DNA of 37,293 nucleotides, taken from positions 1 through 37,293 of the forward strand of contig CANGHE010000003.1 in assembly GCA_947453545.1 (NCBI GenBank). Direction: 5' to 3'. Shown here piece after piece: positions 15,915 to 26,099 of this stretch. This DNA is from Flavobacteriia bacterium. Its GTDB lineage: Bacteria > Bacteroidota > Bacteroidia > Flavobacteriales_D > Crocinitomicaceae. The stretch's first letter is position 1. The number at the start of each line of letters is the position of its first letter. Below the pieces are notes generated by a model. That model was not told where the DNA came from and did no database searches. It worked only from the letters and a program-made list of their open reading frames with translations. Made by a program: the position numbers and the translations under genes.

Positions 15915-16289
15915 ATGGAACCATTAATTATTAATAAAACAGACGATACACCTGCAATTCATTTAGATAAAGCGGCAGGTAAATTTGAATTTTCAGGAAA
16001 ATCATTACCTGAAGACGTATCAACATTCTATGCACCAGTTTTTGCTTGGATTGCTGAATATGGTGATAATGCTAATGATGCTGCTACGTTTGTTTTTAAA
16101 ATGACGTATTTTAATACAGCTTCTTCAAAAATAATTTTGGATATATTAATGCGTTTAGAAGAATTGCATGAGGATGGAAAAAACATTACTGTTGAATGGC
16201 ATTACGAAGAAGATGATGAAGATATGCAAGAAGCAGGAGAAGAATATTCTGAAATAGTTGAAGTACCATTCAAGTTTATTGAAGATTAA
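15915..16289 (+). CDS. SiaC family regulatory phosphoprotein (DUF1987)
   Basis: 124-residue acidic protein of the DUF1987/SiaC family. Signatures are FSGKSLPEDVSTFYAPVFAW, the YFNTASSK block with Thr68, and WHYEEDDEDMQEAGEE near the C-terminus. In Pseudomonas SiaC the phosphorylated residue is Thr68, and the number coincides here. In that system unphosphorylated SiaC activates the cyclase SiaD; here no cyclase gene follows, so the partner is open, and the next gene is a TerB-ABC transporter fusion. A hairpin at 16313 ends or attenuates the transcript. Confidence 0.88.
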   Translation: MEPLIINKTDDTPAIHLDKAAGKFEFSGKSLPEDVSTFYAPVFAWIAEYGDNANDAATFVFKMTYFNTASSKIILDILMRLEELHEDGKNITVEWHYEEDDEDMQEAGEEYSEIVEVPFKFIED

Positions 16290-16312
16290 TAATAAGTTGT
16301 TGATTATTAAAG

Positions 16313-16355
16313 TGCTAGACAAAGATTTATTCCTTGTCTAGCATTTTGCTTTCTA
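16313..16355 (+). terminator. Hairpin between the siaC-like gene and the transporter gene
   Basis: TGCTAGACAA (16313-16322) pairs perfectly with TTGTCTAGCA (16334-16343) around an 11-base loop. The following tract TTTTGCTTTCT is interrupted, so it may be a weak terminator or attenuator that partly uncouples the transporter. Confidence 0.6.
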
Positions 16356-16382
16356 TTGTACTAACAGTTTAAATTTCAAAAA

Positions 16383-19300
16383 ATGTCTGAGGAAATATTA
16401 AAAGCCCTGATGCAATTGTTCGCTATTATCGCTAAACAAGATGATGGTGCTTCGCAAAGCGAACGAAAATTTGTGGAAGAGTTCTTGTTTTTTCAATTAA
16501 GCGAAGACTTGGTTAAAGAGTATATGGCTCTTTATGATGAATTTGTTGGTCCAGTAGAATTAGATGAAGAAGGGAATCCAGTTAAAAAACTTACCTCTGT
16601 AAAGGATTCGGTTAGAACATTGGGTATCTGTAAGAAAATTAATAAAACACTTACTCAGAAACAAAAAGTAATTGTACTTGTCAGATTATTAGAGTTGATA
16701 GCAGCTGATCGTTCTTTCTCGGAACAACGAATGGCTATTATCCACACAGTATCTGAAGTATTTAAATTTGAGGAGAGAGAATTTCAAGCAATAGTTGACT
16801 TCTGTGTTAAAGAGACGGAAGAATTGCGTGAAGTGCCTGAAATTATGGTTATTAATAGTGAAGAGGAAGAGTGGAATTATTCTTGTAAACATATTGCCTC
16901 TCATTTAGATGGAAGTATAGTCATTTTGAAAGTCGTTTCTGAAGACTTATATTTCTTGAAATATACGGGGAAAAGTGATATTTTCTTAAATGGCTTACCT
17001 GTCAATCCTAATCGTATGTACTTGTTTGCTACAGGGAGTACAATCAAAGTACCTGGAGGTAAACCAGTTTATTATAGCGACGTTGTAGCGAACTTTATGG
17101 CTGATGGTGATGGTGTAAAATTATCATTCCATGCAGATAATATTAGTTTCCAGTTCCCTAATGGAGCGATGGGATTACAAGATATCAATATTTCAGAAGG
17201 CTCAGGAAAATTGATAGGGTTAATGGGAGCAAGTGGTGCTGGTAAGACAACTCTGTTGAATGCACTATCGGGTATTGAAGAGGTAACAAGTGGAGAAGTA
17301 TTAATTAATGGTATTAATATTAACACTGAAAAAGATAAAGTAAAAGGTCTAATTGGTTACATTCCTCAAGATGATTTGTTAATTGAGGAATTAACAGTAT
17401 TTGAAAACCTTTACTATAATGCTAAACTTTGTTTTAAAGATTTGACAGATGAAGAGCTAACAGAGTTAGTTATGAAAGTGTTGAATAACCTTGGATTGGC
17501 TGAGCGTAAAGATTTAAAAGTTGGTAACCCATTAGCAAAAACAATATCTGGTGGTCAACGTAAACGGTTGAACATTGGTTTAGAGTTGATTCGTGAACCA
17601 GCTGTACTTTTTGTTGATGAACCAACCTCTGGTTTATCATCTAGAGACTCTGAGAATGTAATGGATTTATTACGTGAGTTGACTTTGAAAGGAAAGTTAA
17701 TTTTCGTAGTGATTCACCAACCTTCATCGGATATATATAAAATGTTCGATAAGATTATTTTCTTGGATGTCGGCGGTTATCAGATCTATTATGGTAATCC
17801 AGTAGAGGCTGTAGTTTATTTTAAACAAGCAGATAAACAAGCTAATGCGGAACAAGGGCAATGTCTAGTCTGTGGTAATGTAAATCCAGAATTGATATTC
17901 AATATTATTGAGGCTAAAATTGTCGATGATTATGGTAATTACACCAAAAACAGAAAAGTTTCACCATTACAATGGAGACAGTTATATGAAAAAACGAATT
18001 CATACGAACGTTCTGAAGATGTAAAGGAAGTACCACAATTTTCGTTAAGCATTCCTTCTTGGTTTAAACAATCTAAAATATTTGCTACACGAGATTTATT
18101 TTCAAAGTTGAGTAACAAACAATATTTGTGGATCAATCTATTAGAAGCTCCTGTATTAGCCTTCGTATTATCATACATAATTCGTTATGTAGAAATACCA
18201 GGAGCTGATTATATTTTTAGAGATAATGAGAATATTCCCGCATTTATTTTTATGAGCATTATTGTTATGTTGTTCATTGGATTAACCGTAAGTGCTGAAG
18301 AAATATTTAGAGATCAAAAAATTCTGAAACGTGAAAAATTTCTAAACTTAAGTAAGTCAAGTTATTTAGTTTCTAAAATGACTATTTTATTTACACTTTC
18401 TGCAATTCAATCTTTACTATTTGTTGTAATTGGAAATAGCATAGTTGGTATTCATGGCATGTATTGGGATTATTGGTGGATGCTATTTTCCGTTTCGTGT
18501 TTTGCTAACTTGTTAGGTTTGAATATTTCGGCAAGTTTCAATTCAGCGGTAACTATTTATATTTTGATTCCACTTATTGTTATTCCACAAATGATTTTAG
18601 GTGGTGCAATGTTTAGTTTTGATAAACTAAATCGTTCTATAGGAGGAGGTGAAGATGTTCCTGCAATTGCTGAAGTAATGGTCTCTCGTTGGGCATTTGA
18701 AGGTTTGATGGTAAATCAGTTTATGAACAATCCATTTGAAAAAGAAATCTTTGATCTTGAGAAAAAAGAGAGTATGGCTTCTTTTAAACAAGCTTATTAC
18801 ATTCCTAAATTACAAGAGTTAGTAGATGAAACGATAGAGTTACAATCTCAAAAAGGCGATTCAATTAAATTCTTGATTGAAGACAAACTGAAAACAATTT
18901 CTAATGAATTAGTATTGGAGAAAGGAAGAGTTAAAATGGTATCATTTGAAGGAATAGAGAACTTAACTCCATCCAAATTTAATGATAATGTTGCTGAAAA
19001 TACTAAGACTATTTTAACAAATCTATTAGATCATTATTCAGAAATCTTTAATGCTATCAATGGTAAGAAATTATTGATTTTACAAAAGATGCAAGATACG
19101 CCTGAAAAAGCAAATGCATATATTGAGGCTAAAGAAGATTATTTGAATGATTATTTAAATGAGTTGGTTACTAAATCAGTTGAGAAAAATAAAATCATCA
19201 TAAAAGACAATTATTTAATTCAGAAAAAAGATCCAATTTTTATGGATGCTGATACAGAAGGTGGATTTAGAACTCATTTCTTTTCTCCGAATAAAAGTTT

Positions 19301-19439
19301 CTTTGGCAGTTTGTATAGTACTTATGGATTTAACATTTCGGTGATTTGGATTTTTTCTATCTTGTTATATATCTCATTATACTACGATGGATTTAAAAAA
19401 GTGATGGACTTTGTTACGAGTTTGAAAAAAAAGAAGTAA
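16383..19439 (+). CDS. TerB-like / ABCG-type ABC transporter fusion
   Basis: 1018-residue membrane protein. Residues 1-145 are helical and acidic and resemble TerB/DjlA-like domains (IIAKQDDGASQSERKFVEEF; LLELIAADRSFSEQR). Residues 165-240 form a small beta-rich region (ILKVVSEDLYFLKYTG, DIFLNGLPVNP) that may be FHA-like. The ABC ATPase spans 245-480 with Walker A GASGAGKTT (282-290), signature ISGGQRKRLNIGLEL (388-402), Walker B VLFVDEPTSGL (408-418) and switch His445. About six membrane segments follow from 583, as in ABCG half-transporters, with an extended non-membrane insert (about 785-985) before the last helix. A cysteine pair CLVC is at 494-497. The substrate is unknown. A T9SS adhesin gene starts 18 bases downstream. 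The TerB and FHA-like parts could receive the signal of the upstream SiaABC-like module. Confidence 0.83.
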   Translation: MSEEILKALMQLFAIIAKQDDGASQSERKFVEEFLFFQLSEDLVKEYMALYDEFVGPVELDEEGNPVKKLTSVKDSVRTLGICKKINKTLTQKQKVIVLVRLLELIAADRSFSEQRMAIIHTVSEVFKFEEREFQAIVDFCVKETEELREVPEIMVINSEEEEWNYSCKHIASHLDGSIVILKVVSEDLYFLKYTGKSDIFLNGLPVNPNRMYLFATGSTIKVPGGKPVYYSDVVANFMADGDGVKLSFHADNISFQFPNGAMGLQDINISEGSGKLIGLMGASGAGKTTLLNALSGIEEVTSGEVLINGININTEKDKVKGLIGYIPQDDLLIEELTVFENLYYNAKLCFKDLTDEELTELVMKVLNNLGLAERKDLKVGNPLAKTISGGQRKRLNIGLELIREPAVLFVDEPTSGLSSRDSENVMDLLRELTLKGKLIFVVIHQPSSDIYKMFDKIIFLDVGGYQIYYGNPVEAVVYFKQADKQANAEQGQCLVCGNVNPELIFNIIEAKIVDDYGNYTKNRKVSPLQWRQLYEKTNSYERSEDVKEVPQFSLSIPSWFKQSKIFATRDLFSKLSNKQYLWINLLEAPVLAFVLSYIIRYVEIPGADYIFRDNENIPAFIFMSIIVMLFIGLTVSAEEIFRDQKILKREKFLNLSKSSYLVSKMTILFTLSAIQSLLFVVIGNSIVGIHGMYWDYWWMLFSVSCFANLLGLNISASFNSAVTIYILIPLIVIPQMILGGAMFSFDKLNRSIGGGEDVPAIAEVMVSRWAFEGLMVNQFMNNPFEKEIFDLEKKESMASFKQAYYIPKLQELVDETIELQSQKGDSIKFLIEDKLKTISNELVLEKGRVKMVSFEGIENLTPSKFNDNVAENTKTILTNLLDHYSEIFNAINGKKLLILQKMQDTPEKANAYIEAKEDYLNDYLNELVTKSVEKNKIIIKDNYLIQKKDPIFMDADTEGGFRTHFFSPNKSFFGSLYSTYGFNISVIWIFSILLYISLYYDGFKKVMDFVTSLKKKK

Positions 19440-19457
19440 ATTTTAAATAAATAGGAG

Positions 19458-22400
19458 ATGAAATATAGTATTTCAATAGGTAAGGTTTTGTCAAGCAAAA
19501 AGTTATTTGTTGGAATGTTATTATTGTTTTTTCTTCAATTCAATAATTTATTCGGACAGTGTATACCTACAATTGAGTTTAATACCACTACAGGAACACT
19601 TAAAGGATGTGCACCATTTTCGGTTTTATTTATAGATCCAAATCCTTCCGTTTCTAGAACTTGGGATTTTGGTGATGGTAAGCCAACGTCAACATCAACG
19701 ACACCATTTCATATTTTTGATAGTGGAGTACTTGGTGATACAACCTATACGGTTACAATGACGAAGAATTGTAACGGTGGTGCAGCAACGCAAGTAGTTG
19801 TAACTGTTTATGCGAGACCTAAAGTAAATTTTAAAGTAGATACTTCTTCTGTATGTGCTATAAATGATCAAGCAAAGTTCACAAACCTTTCACAATCGGG
19901 TACATATAATTGGGACTTTGGTGACAACACATCATCAATTCAAAAAAATCCAATTAAAACGTATAGTGTTGGTGGTGTCTATGATGTCCAATTGACTGTA
20001 ACTAATACGAAAGGGTGTGAGGAATCTAAAACAATGAGTAAATTAATGACTGTGAATTCACTTCCAAGTCCTGATTTTGTTTTAGATAATTATTCTGGAT
20101 GCGCCCCTCTACCTGTTACGATTACTAATACTACTGATGTTTCAGCAGTAAATATAAAAAAATGGGAATGGTCATTAGATAATGCTACAGCAATTGATAC
20201 TACGATTACTCCTGCTACAATTCAATATATTGTGCCAGGAACTAAACAAATATCACTTACGGTTACTAGTATTTTAGGGTGTAAAAGTACCACGTCCAAT
20301 ATTGTTAATGTAATAACGTCACCGAGTTCAGATTTTTTAATCAATCCTTTGATAATTTGCACAAGTGATTCTGCGCTGGTATCATATAATGGTGCTGCTG
20401 GTACAAATGCAACATATAATTGGAATTTTAATGGGGGTGTATCTAAATCGAATAGTACAAAAGGGCCACATTGGGTAAATTGGGATAAAGGAGGTATAAA
20501 GACAATTGATTTAACCATCACGGATAGTACATGTTTATCAAATACTTCAAAGCAAATCACAGTAATGGTGAGTCCAATTATAACACTCGCTTCAACTTTT
20601 GATACCATTTGTACTGGTGAAGAGATTACTTTTACTACGACTCCTGAATCTTTAGTAGATTATAAATATTATAAAAACGGTAGTCTTATACAATCGGGCA
20701 CTGATAATTTGTACACATCGAGTTTAATTAACGATGGTGATGTATTTTATGTTGTTGGTTATGATGTAAAAGGATGTTCATCGAAAAAAAGTGATAATAA
20801 ACCTATCAAGGTGAAAGTAAAGCCAACTGTTTCGCTTTTATATGATCAATTAGATACGATAATTTGTAAGAATGACCCCGTCGTTTTTACTGGTAATCCC
20901 TCTAACTATAAGCAATATACCTTTTTTAATTTTAGTGAATCACTTCAAAGTGGATTATCTTCTACTTTATTAACATCTTCATTAGAAGATGGAGATTCTA
21001 TTTTTGTTGAAGCGACTAATTTGAATGGATGTAGAAAAACTTCGAGTAATGCATATGTAATGCATGTAATTCCTAAGTTACCAAAACCTGTTGTGAACTG
21101 TTCAAATTCAACAACAAGTCAAATTGCTTTTGCTTGGGATACCATTCCAGGAGCAATCGGATATGAAGTCAGTATTAATGGTGGGATATTTCAATCTCCC
21201 TCTAATGGAAGTTTAAGTTATAAACATATTTTGAGTGGTGTCAATTCAGGTGATACAGCTAAAATAGTTGTCCGAGCTATTGGTGAGTCAGGTTGTGGTA
21301 CTAGTTTGGTTTCTGATGAAAAGGCATGTAGTGCTGTATTTTGTAATCCAATAAAATTTAATTATAAAGGTTATGATACAATTTGTAAAGGAAAATCTGT
21401 ATTATTAAATTTAAGTAATTTAAATTCTTCAAGTTATTCAGTTGCTTGGAATGGAGGTATCGCTAATTTGGATACAACATACAGAATTTCACCTACAAAC
21501 GATATTGATGTACATGCAATTTTAATTGACTCTTTAACTTTAGCGACTTGCCCACCACAAGATGTAGTATTTAAGATTAAAGTAAATCAAATACCTACAG
21601 TGACTTTAACTTCTAGTCAGCCTACTACAAGCTGTGATGGAGTTGGTACTATTCTTACTGCGCTTCCTTCTAGTTATGAGAAATATACATTTTATAATGG
21701 GAACGCTATAATTCAGAATAATTGGAAGAACAGTGTTAGTTTAAAGAAGATAAAAAATGCAATTCCTTTAAAAGTTGTTGCCACAGAGAAAGGTTGTACT
21801 TCTACGTCTAATATTATTGTGAATAATGTAATAAAACCGTTAGAACAGCCTGTAGTTAATTGTGGTACTTCTAGTACATCTTCAATCGAATTTAAGTGGG
21901 ATCAGGTTGCAGGTGCAATTGGTTATCAAGTAAGTATTGATGGTGGAGCATGGATAACCCCAACATCAGGAAATTCAGGATTAAAACATGTGTTAAATGG
22001 TTTAAATCCGGGGACTGCTGCATACATATCAGTTAAAGCTTTAGGATCAACAATATGCGGTAATTCTCAAATTTCACTTCAATCAAGTTGTTTTACTTCT
22101 CCATGTACTGCGATATCATTTAATACTCAAAATAATTTAAGCATTTGTGAGGGGGCTAGTGTTGATGTGAATATTTCATCTATATCTATTCCAAATTATT
22201 TAGCTTCATTCAATAGGGTTAATTATAGTAAGACACTTGTAAAAACAATCAAACCTACAAAAGATACTGTGGTTATCGTAACTGTAAAGAATCAAAGTGA
22301 ATTGAATTGTCCTTTTAGTTCAAAATTTGTTAGAATTGAAGTGATTAAACAACCGAATGTAACATTGTCTATAGTTCCAAACATTAATTGTTCTAATGAT

Positions 22401-25400
22401 TCTATTAATTTAATTGCTTCACCAGTTGATTATGATTTATATAAATTTTATAATGGTTCCGCTTTAATAAGTTCAGGTTACCAAAATTTTTATAAATCCA
22501 ATAATATTCGTAATGGGTCATTATTAAAAGTTGTTGCCCGTAATGGAAATTGTATAGATACTTCAAATGTTGTTGCTATTAGTATTGATGATCCTTTAGA
22601 ACGACCAATTATTAATTCTGGAAATATAACTGATTCAACCATTGAATTTGTTTGGGATTCTGTTCCGAAAGCAACAGGATATATGATAAGTATTGATGGC
22701 AGTCCTTATATAACACCTTCTAGCGGTATAACTGGTAGATCTCATGTTATAACTGGATTATTAATGAATGAAATTAAAATAGCAAAAGTAATAGCGCTTG
22801 GAAATGGCGCATGTGGTAATAGTTTAGAGTCTGATACAATACATAGGCATACAACAGATAATATTGATTCTGTTTGTACTGCTGTAAAATATGACGTTAC
22901 ATATCATACGTCAATTTGTGATGGAAATAATATTCAATTAAGAGTCACCAATATAAACAATTCAACTAGTGTTATCTCTTGGGATAATCAAGTTGAAGAT
23001 ACTGTTACATCTTATATACTAACTCCATCATTTACTGATACAGTAGTTGTGAAAATTCGTAGAACAGATGAACCATTTTGTCCTGCAGTTAAAAAATTGA
23101 TTAGGGTAGTAGTAAATCCAAAACCATTTGCAACTATTTCAAGTTCAATAAATAACGATAGTATTTGTGAACAAGATGCTGTTACCTTTACGGTATTACC
23201 AACAGGTTTTTCTAACTATTTATTTAAGAATGGTTCTAACATATTACAAACATCAAATAGTAATGAATATGTAATTAATCATATAAATCAATCTGTTCAG
23301 TTAGAAGTAGTTGTTACTGATGATATAGGTTGTACTGGTAATAGTGCTATTTTTCCTTTGGTAATGGTTCCAAAACCAGTTGTGACAATTACAAGTAATG
23401 CGGTTAATTCAGGTATATGTGCTGGTTCTGATTTACAAATAAATGCAACACCAACTAATTTTGCAACTTATAAGTTTTATGACAATGGTATTGAAGTTCA
23501 GAGTGGTTCTAATAAACAATATGTTCAATCAGCGATATCAAAACCATACTTAATAACAGCTAATGCAATTCATTCTTTCGGATGTATTGGTAATATTACT
23601 TCACCACTTAATATAAAATTATTTTCATTACCAGTTGTTACGTTAGTAACTTCCGATGCTGATAATAGTATATGTGATGGAGATAATATTACGTTTACAG
23701 CTTCACCTGCAAAAATGGCAAGTTATAATTTTTATGAAGGCGCTATAAGTGTTCAAAATACAAATTCACAAAACAAAATTTATGTAGGATTAAACATACC
23801 AAAAACACTTTATGTGATTGCAACTGATACAAATACTTGTGTAAGTGTTGCTTCTAATAGTGTCTCGGTTGTAGTTAATCCAATCCCTTCTATGTCAAGT
23901 TCATCCATACAAATTATTTGTGGAGGGAATGAAGTAAATATACCACTTACATCTGTAGTAAAATCAAACTATAATTGGATAGCAAATGATAATCCTAAAA
24001 TTATTGGTGAATCAACCAATCTTCAAAATAGCAATCTATTAAAAGACTCTTTAAAAAGCACCTCTATTTTACAGGAATTAGTAAATTATTTAGTGACCCC
24101 TACTTCATTAGCAGGTTGTGTAGGTCCTTCGCAAAATGTTCAAGTAAAAGTTAATCCAGTTCCACAAATAAATAATAAAGTTGATACTATATGTAGTGGA
24201 AGTGCCTTTAATTTCACACCAATTAACAATCAGTTAAATAATATTATTCCTAACGGAACTAAATATACTTGGACTAATCCAACAGAATCTTTACCAGGTA
24301 TATTGTCAGGTATGTCAGCACAAGCAAATTTGCAAGCTACAATTTCTCAAACTATAAATAATTCGAATAATAGATCAGGCCAACTGATTTATACCGTGAC
24401 TCCTAAATCAGGAACCTCGGGTACGTGCACGGGAAAATCATTTTTTTATACTGTAAATGTTGATGCAGTGCCAACTATTCCAGATTTTATTACTGACTCA
24501 TTATGTAGTGGAGAACATTTTCTTAAAACACCTATAAATGGTGTTCCGAACTCTTCAACAATTGTTCCAACTGGTACAGTTTATACTTGGTCAACTCCAA
24601 CAAGTATTCCTAATGGTGCTATAACAGGTGCAAATAATGAACTTGTTGGAAAAAATTCCGTTTCCGATACATTATACAATGTAACAACTAATTTGGCACA
24701 AACATTTTACTTGGTGACTCCACGTTCTACGATATGTAATGGTGCATCATTTAAAATTCCAATTGTTGTAAAGCCAAGACCAGTGGTTAATTCTGTTTTA
24801 ATAAAGAGTCAGTGTAGTAATTTAGATGTATTAACAAAAATTGAGAGTAATATAAATGCAACTTATGAATGGCATGCTATTGATAATAGTTTTGTATCAG
24901 GAGAATCAACTCAAATACAGCGTATGGATAGTGTAAATGATATTTTGATAAATCATTCTAATGTTGTACAGCAAGTTATTTATTCGATCATTCCAACATC
25001 AGCTTATGGTTGTGTAGGTAATGATACTTTATTAACAGTTAATGTCAATCCTGTTCCAACGATTGCTAATATTCATAAGATTTTGTGCGATCAAGATTCT
25101 TTGATTGTCAATCCTAGTGTTAGTGATATAGTACCATTGAATACTAAGTATACATGGAATGTGCCAATAGTAAATCCTAAAGATTCTATATTGGGCTATA
25201 TTGCACAAAGTATACCAGGTAATTTAATAAGACAAAAATTATCTACTAAGACTATTTCAGGTACTTTAAAATATACAGTAACACCTATTTCTGGGGATAT
25301 TGGATTTTGTAGTGGATTACCTTTTGATGTCAATGTTGATATTCATCCAATACCTAATCCAACGATAAAATCTGATGTTTTAGGTTTATGTAAGGGAGAG

Positions 25401-26099
25401 AAGGCGACTATTGAAACTTCTTTTGACGACACATATTATCCAAATTCAGTTTATCAATGGAGTTCAGGACAAAAAACCAAGAATATAGAGGTAAATCCAT
25501 CCTCTACAACGACCTATAAATTAACAGTTACAAGTAACAGTTGCTCAAGTACTCAAGACTCAGTAACAATTATGGTTGATACTAATTTCCCTAAAGCGAA
25601 CGCAGGAGGAGATGTTACAATCTGTAGAGGAGATAGTGTAAGTTTTGATGCAACTGGAGGTAAGGCCTATCAATGGGATTCAATAAAAGGAATAGACCTT
25701 AATCGCTTAACTAGTGCATCACCTAAAGCAGCTCCTTATATCACTACAACTTATAAAGTTACTGTTAAGAATGATTATTGTTATGATACTGATGAAATTA
25801 AAGTGTTGATTGATAGGTGCTTAAAAGAGCTTCCATCGAAAATTCCTCAAATTTATAGTCCGAATGGTGATGAGGCTAATGAGGTGTGGGAATTAACGGA
25901 TATTGATTATTTTACGAAAAGTAAATTATTGGTTTTTAATAGGTGGGGAAGCATAGTATACGAAATTGGTCCGTATTTAAATACATGGAATGGTAAGAAC
26001 AACAGTGGAGATGATTTGCCTGATGGAACTTATTATTATGTTTTAGATTTAGGAAATGGTCATGAATTATATAAAGGATTTGTTGTAATTACAAGATGA
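19458..26099 (+). CDS. Giant PKD-domain adhesin-like protein with T9SS type B C-terminal domain
   Basis: 2213-residue predicted secreted or surface protein. A signal peptide (1-34, ending near LFGQC) is followed by PKD domains with WDFGDG (69-74) and WDFGDN (152-157), then many Ig-/PKD-like modules with repeated Cys and T/S/N-rich strands. Around bases 21081, 21844 and 22600 begin three similar ~250-residue modules that start with a fibronectin-like unit (PVVNC, FxWDxxPGAxGYxVSIxG). A later group carries the YTVTP pattern of PKD-like domains. The end is a gliding-motility type C-terminal domain (SPNGDEANEVWEL, VFNRWGSIVYE, WNGKNNSGDDLPDGTYYYVL), the type B sorting signal for T9SS export. The stop overlaps the porP-like start (ATGA), so secretion partner and substrate are co-translated. 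Ligand unknown. Confidence 0.88.
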   Translation: MKYSISIGKVLSSKKLFVGMLLLFFLQFNNLFGQCIPTIEFNTTTGTLKGCAPFSVLFIDPNPSVSRTWDFGDGKPTSTSTTPFHIFDSGVLGDTTYTVTMTKNCNGGAATQVVVTVYARPKVNFKVDTSSVCAINDQAKFTNLSQSGTYNWDFGDNTSSIQKNPIKTYSVGGVYDVQLTVTNTKGCEESKTMSKLMTVNSLPSPDFVLDNYSGCAPLPVTITNTTDVSAVNIKKWEWSLDNATAIDTTITPATIQYIVPGTKQISLTVTSILGCKSTTSNIVNVITSPSSDFLINPLIICTSDSALVSYNGAAGTNATYNWNFNGGVSKSNSTKGPHWVNWDKGGIKTIDLTITDSTCLSNTSKQITVMVSPIITLASTFDTICTGEEITFTTTPESLVDYKYYKNGSLIQSGTDNLYTSSLINDGDVFYVVGYDVKGCSSKKSDNKPIKVKVKPTVSLLYDQLDTIICKNDPVVFTGNPSNYKQYTFFNFSESLQSGLSSTLLTSSLEDGDSIFVEATNLNGCRKTSSNAYVMHVIPKLPKPVVNCSNSTTSQIAFAWDTIPGAIGYEVSINGGIFQSPSNGSLSYKHILSGVNSGDTAKIVVRAIGESGCGTSLVSDEKACSAVFCNPIKFNYKGYDTICKGKSVLLNLSNLNSSSYSVAWNGGIANLDTTYRISPTNDIDVHAILIDSLTLATCPPQDVVFKIKVNQIPTVTLTSSQPTTSCDGVGTILTALPSSYEKYTFYNGNAIIQNNWKNSVSLKKIKNAIPLKVVATEKGCTSTSNIIVNNVIKPLEQPVVNCGTSSTSSIEFKWDQVAGAIGYQVSIDGGAWITPTSGNSGLKHVLNGLNPGTAAYISVKALGSTICGNSQISLQSSCFTSPCTAISFNTQNNLSICEGASVDVNISSISIPNYLASFNRVNYSKTLVKTIKPTKDTVVIVTVKNQSELNCPFSSKFVRIEVIKQPNVTLSIVPNINCSNDSINLIASPVDYDLYKFYNGSALISSGYQNFYKSNNIRNGSLLKVVARNGNCIDTSNVVAISIDDPLERPIINSGNITDSTIEFVWDSVPKATGYMISIDGSPYITPSSGITGRSHVITGLLMNEIKIAKVIALGNGACGNSLESDTIHRHTTDNIDSVCTAVKYDVTYHTSICDGNNIQLRVTNINNSTSVISWDNQVEDTVTSYILTPSFTDTVVVKIRRTDEPFCPAVKKLIRVVVNPKPFATISSSINNDSICEQDAVTFTVLPTGFSNYLFKNGSNILQTSNSNEYVINHINQSVQLEVVVTDDIGCTGNSAIFPLVMVPKPVVTITSNAVNSGICAGSDLQINATPTNFATYKFYDNGIEVQSGSNKQYVQSAISKPYLITANAIHSFGCIGNITSPLNIKLFSLPVVTLVTSDADNSICDGDNITFTASPAKMASYNFYEGAISVQNTNSQNKIYVGLNIPKTLYVIATDTNTCVSVASNSVSVVVNPIPSMSSSSIQIICGGNEVNIPLTSVVKSNYNWIANDNPKIIGESTNLQNSNLLKDSLKSTSILQELVNYLVTPTSLAGCVGPSQNVQVKVNPVPQINNKVDTICSGSAFNFTPINNQLNNIIPNGTKYTWTNPTESLPGILSGMSAQANLQATISQTINNSNNRSGQLIYTVTPKSGTSGTCTGKSFFYTVNVDAVPTIPDFITDSLCSGEHFLKTPINGVPNSSTIVPTGTVYTWSTPTSIPNGAITGANNELVGKNSVSDTLYNVTTNLAQTFYLVTPRSTICNGASFKIPIVVKPRPVVNSVLIKSQCSNLDVLTKIESNINATYEWHAIDNSFVSGESTQIQRMDSVNDILINHSNVVQQVIYSIIPTSAYGCVGNDTLLTVNVNPVPTIANIHKILCDQDSLIVNPSVSDIVPLNTKYTWNVPIVNPKDSILGYIAQSIPGNLIRQKLSTKTISGTLKYTVTPISGDIGFCSGLPFDVNVDIHPIPNPTIKSDVLGLCKGEKATIETSFDDTYYPNSVYQWSSGQKTKNIEVNPSSTTTYKLTVTSNSCSSTQDSVTIMVDTNFPKANAGGDVTICRGDSVSFDATGGKAYQWDSIKGIDLNRLTSASPKAAPYITTTYKVTVKNDYCYDTDEIKVLIDRCLKELPSKIPQIYSPNGDEANEVWELTDIDYFTKSKLLVFNRWGSIVYEIGPYLNTWNGKNNSGDDLPDGTYYYVLDLGNGHELYKGFVVITR

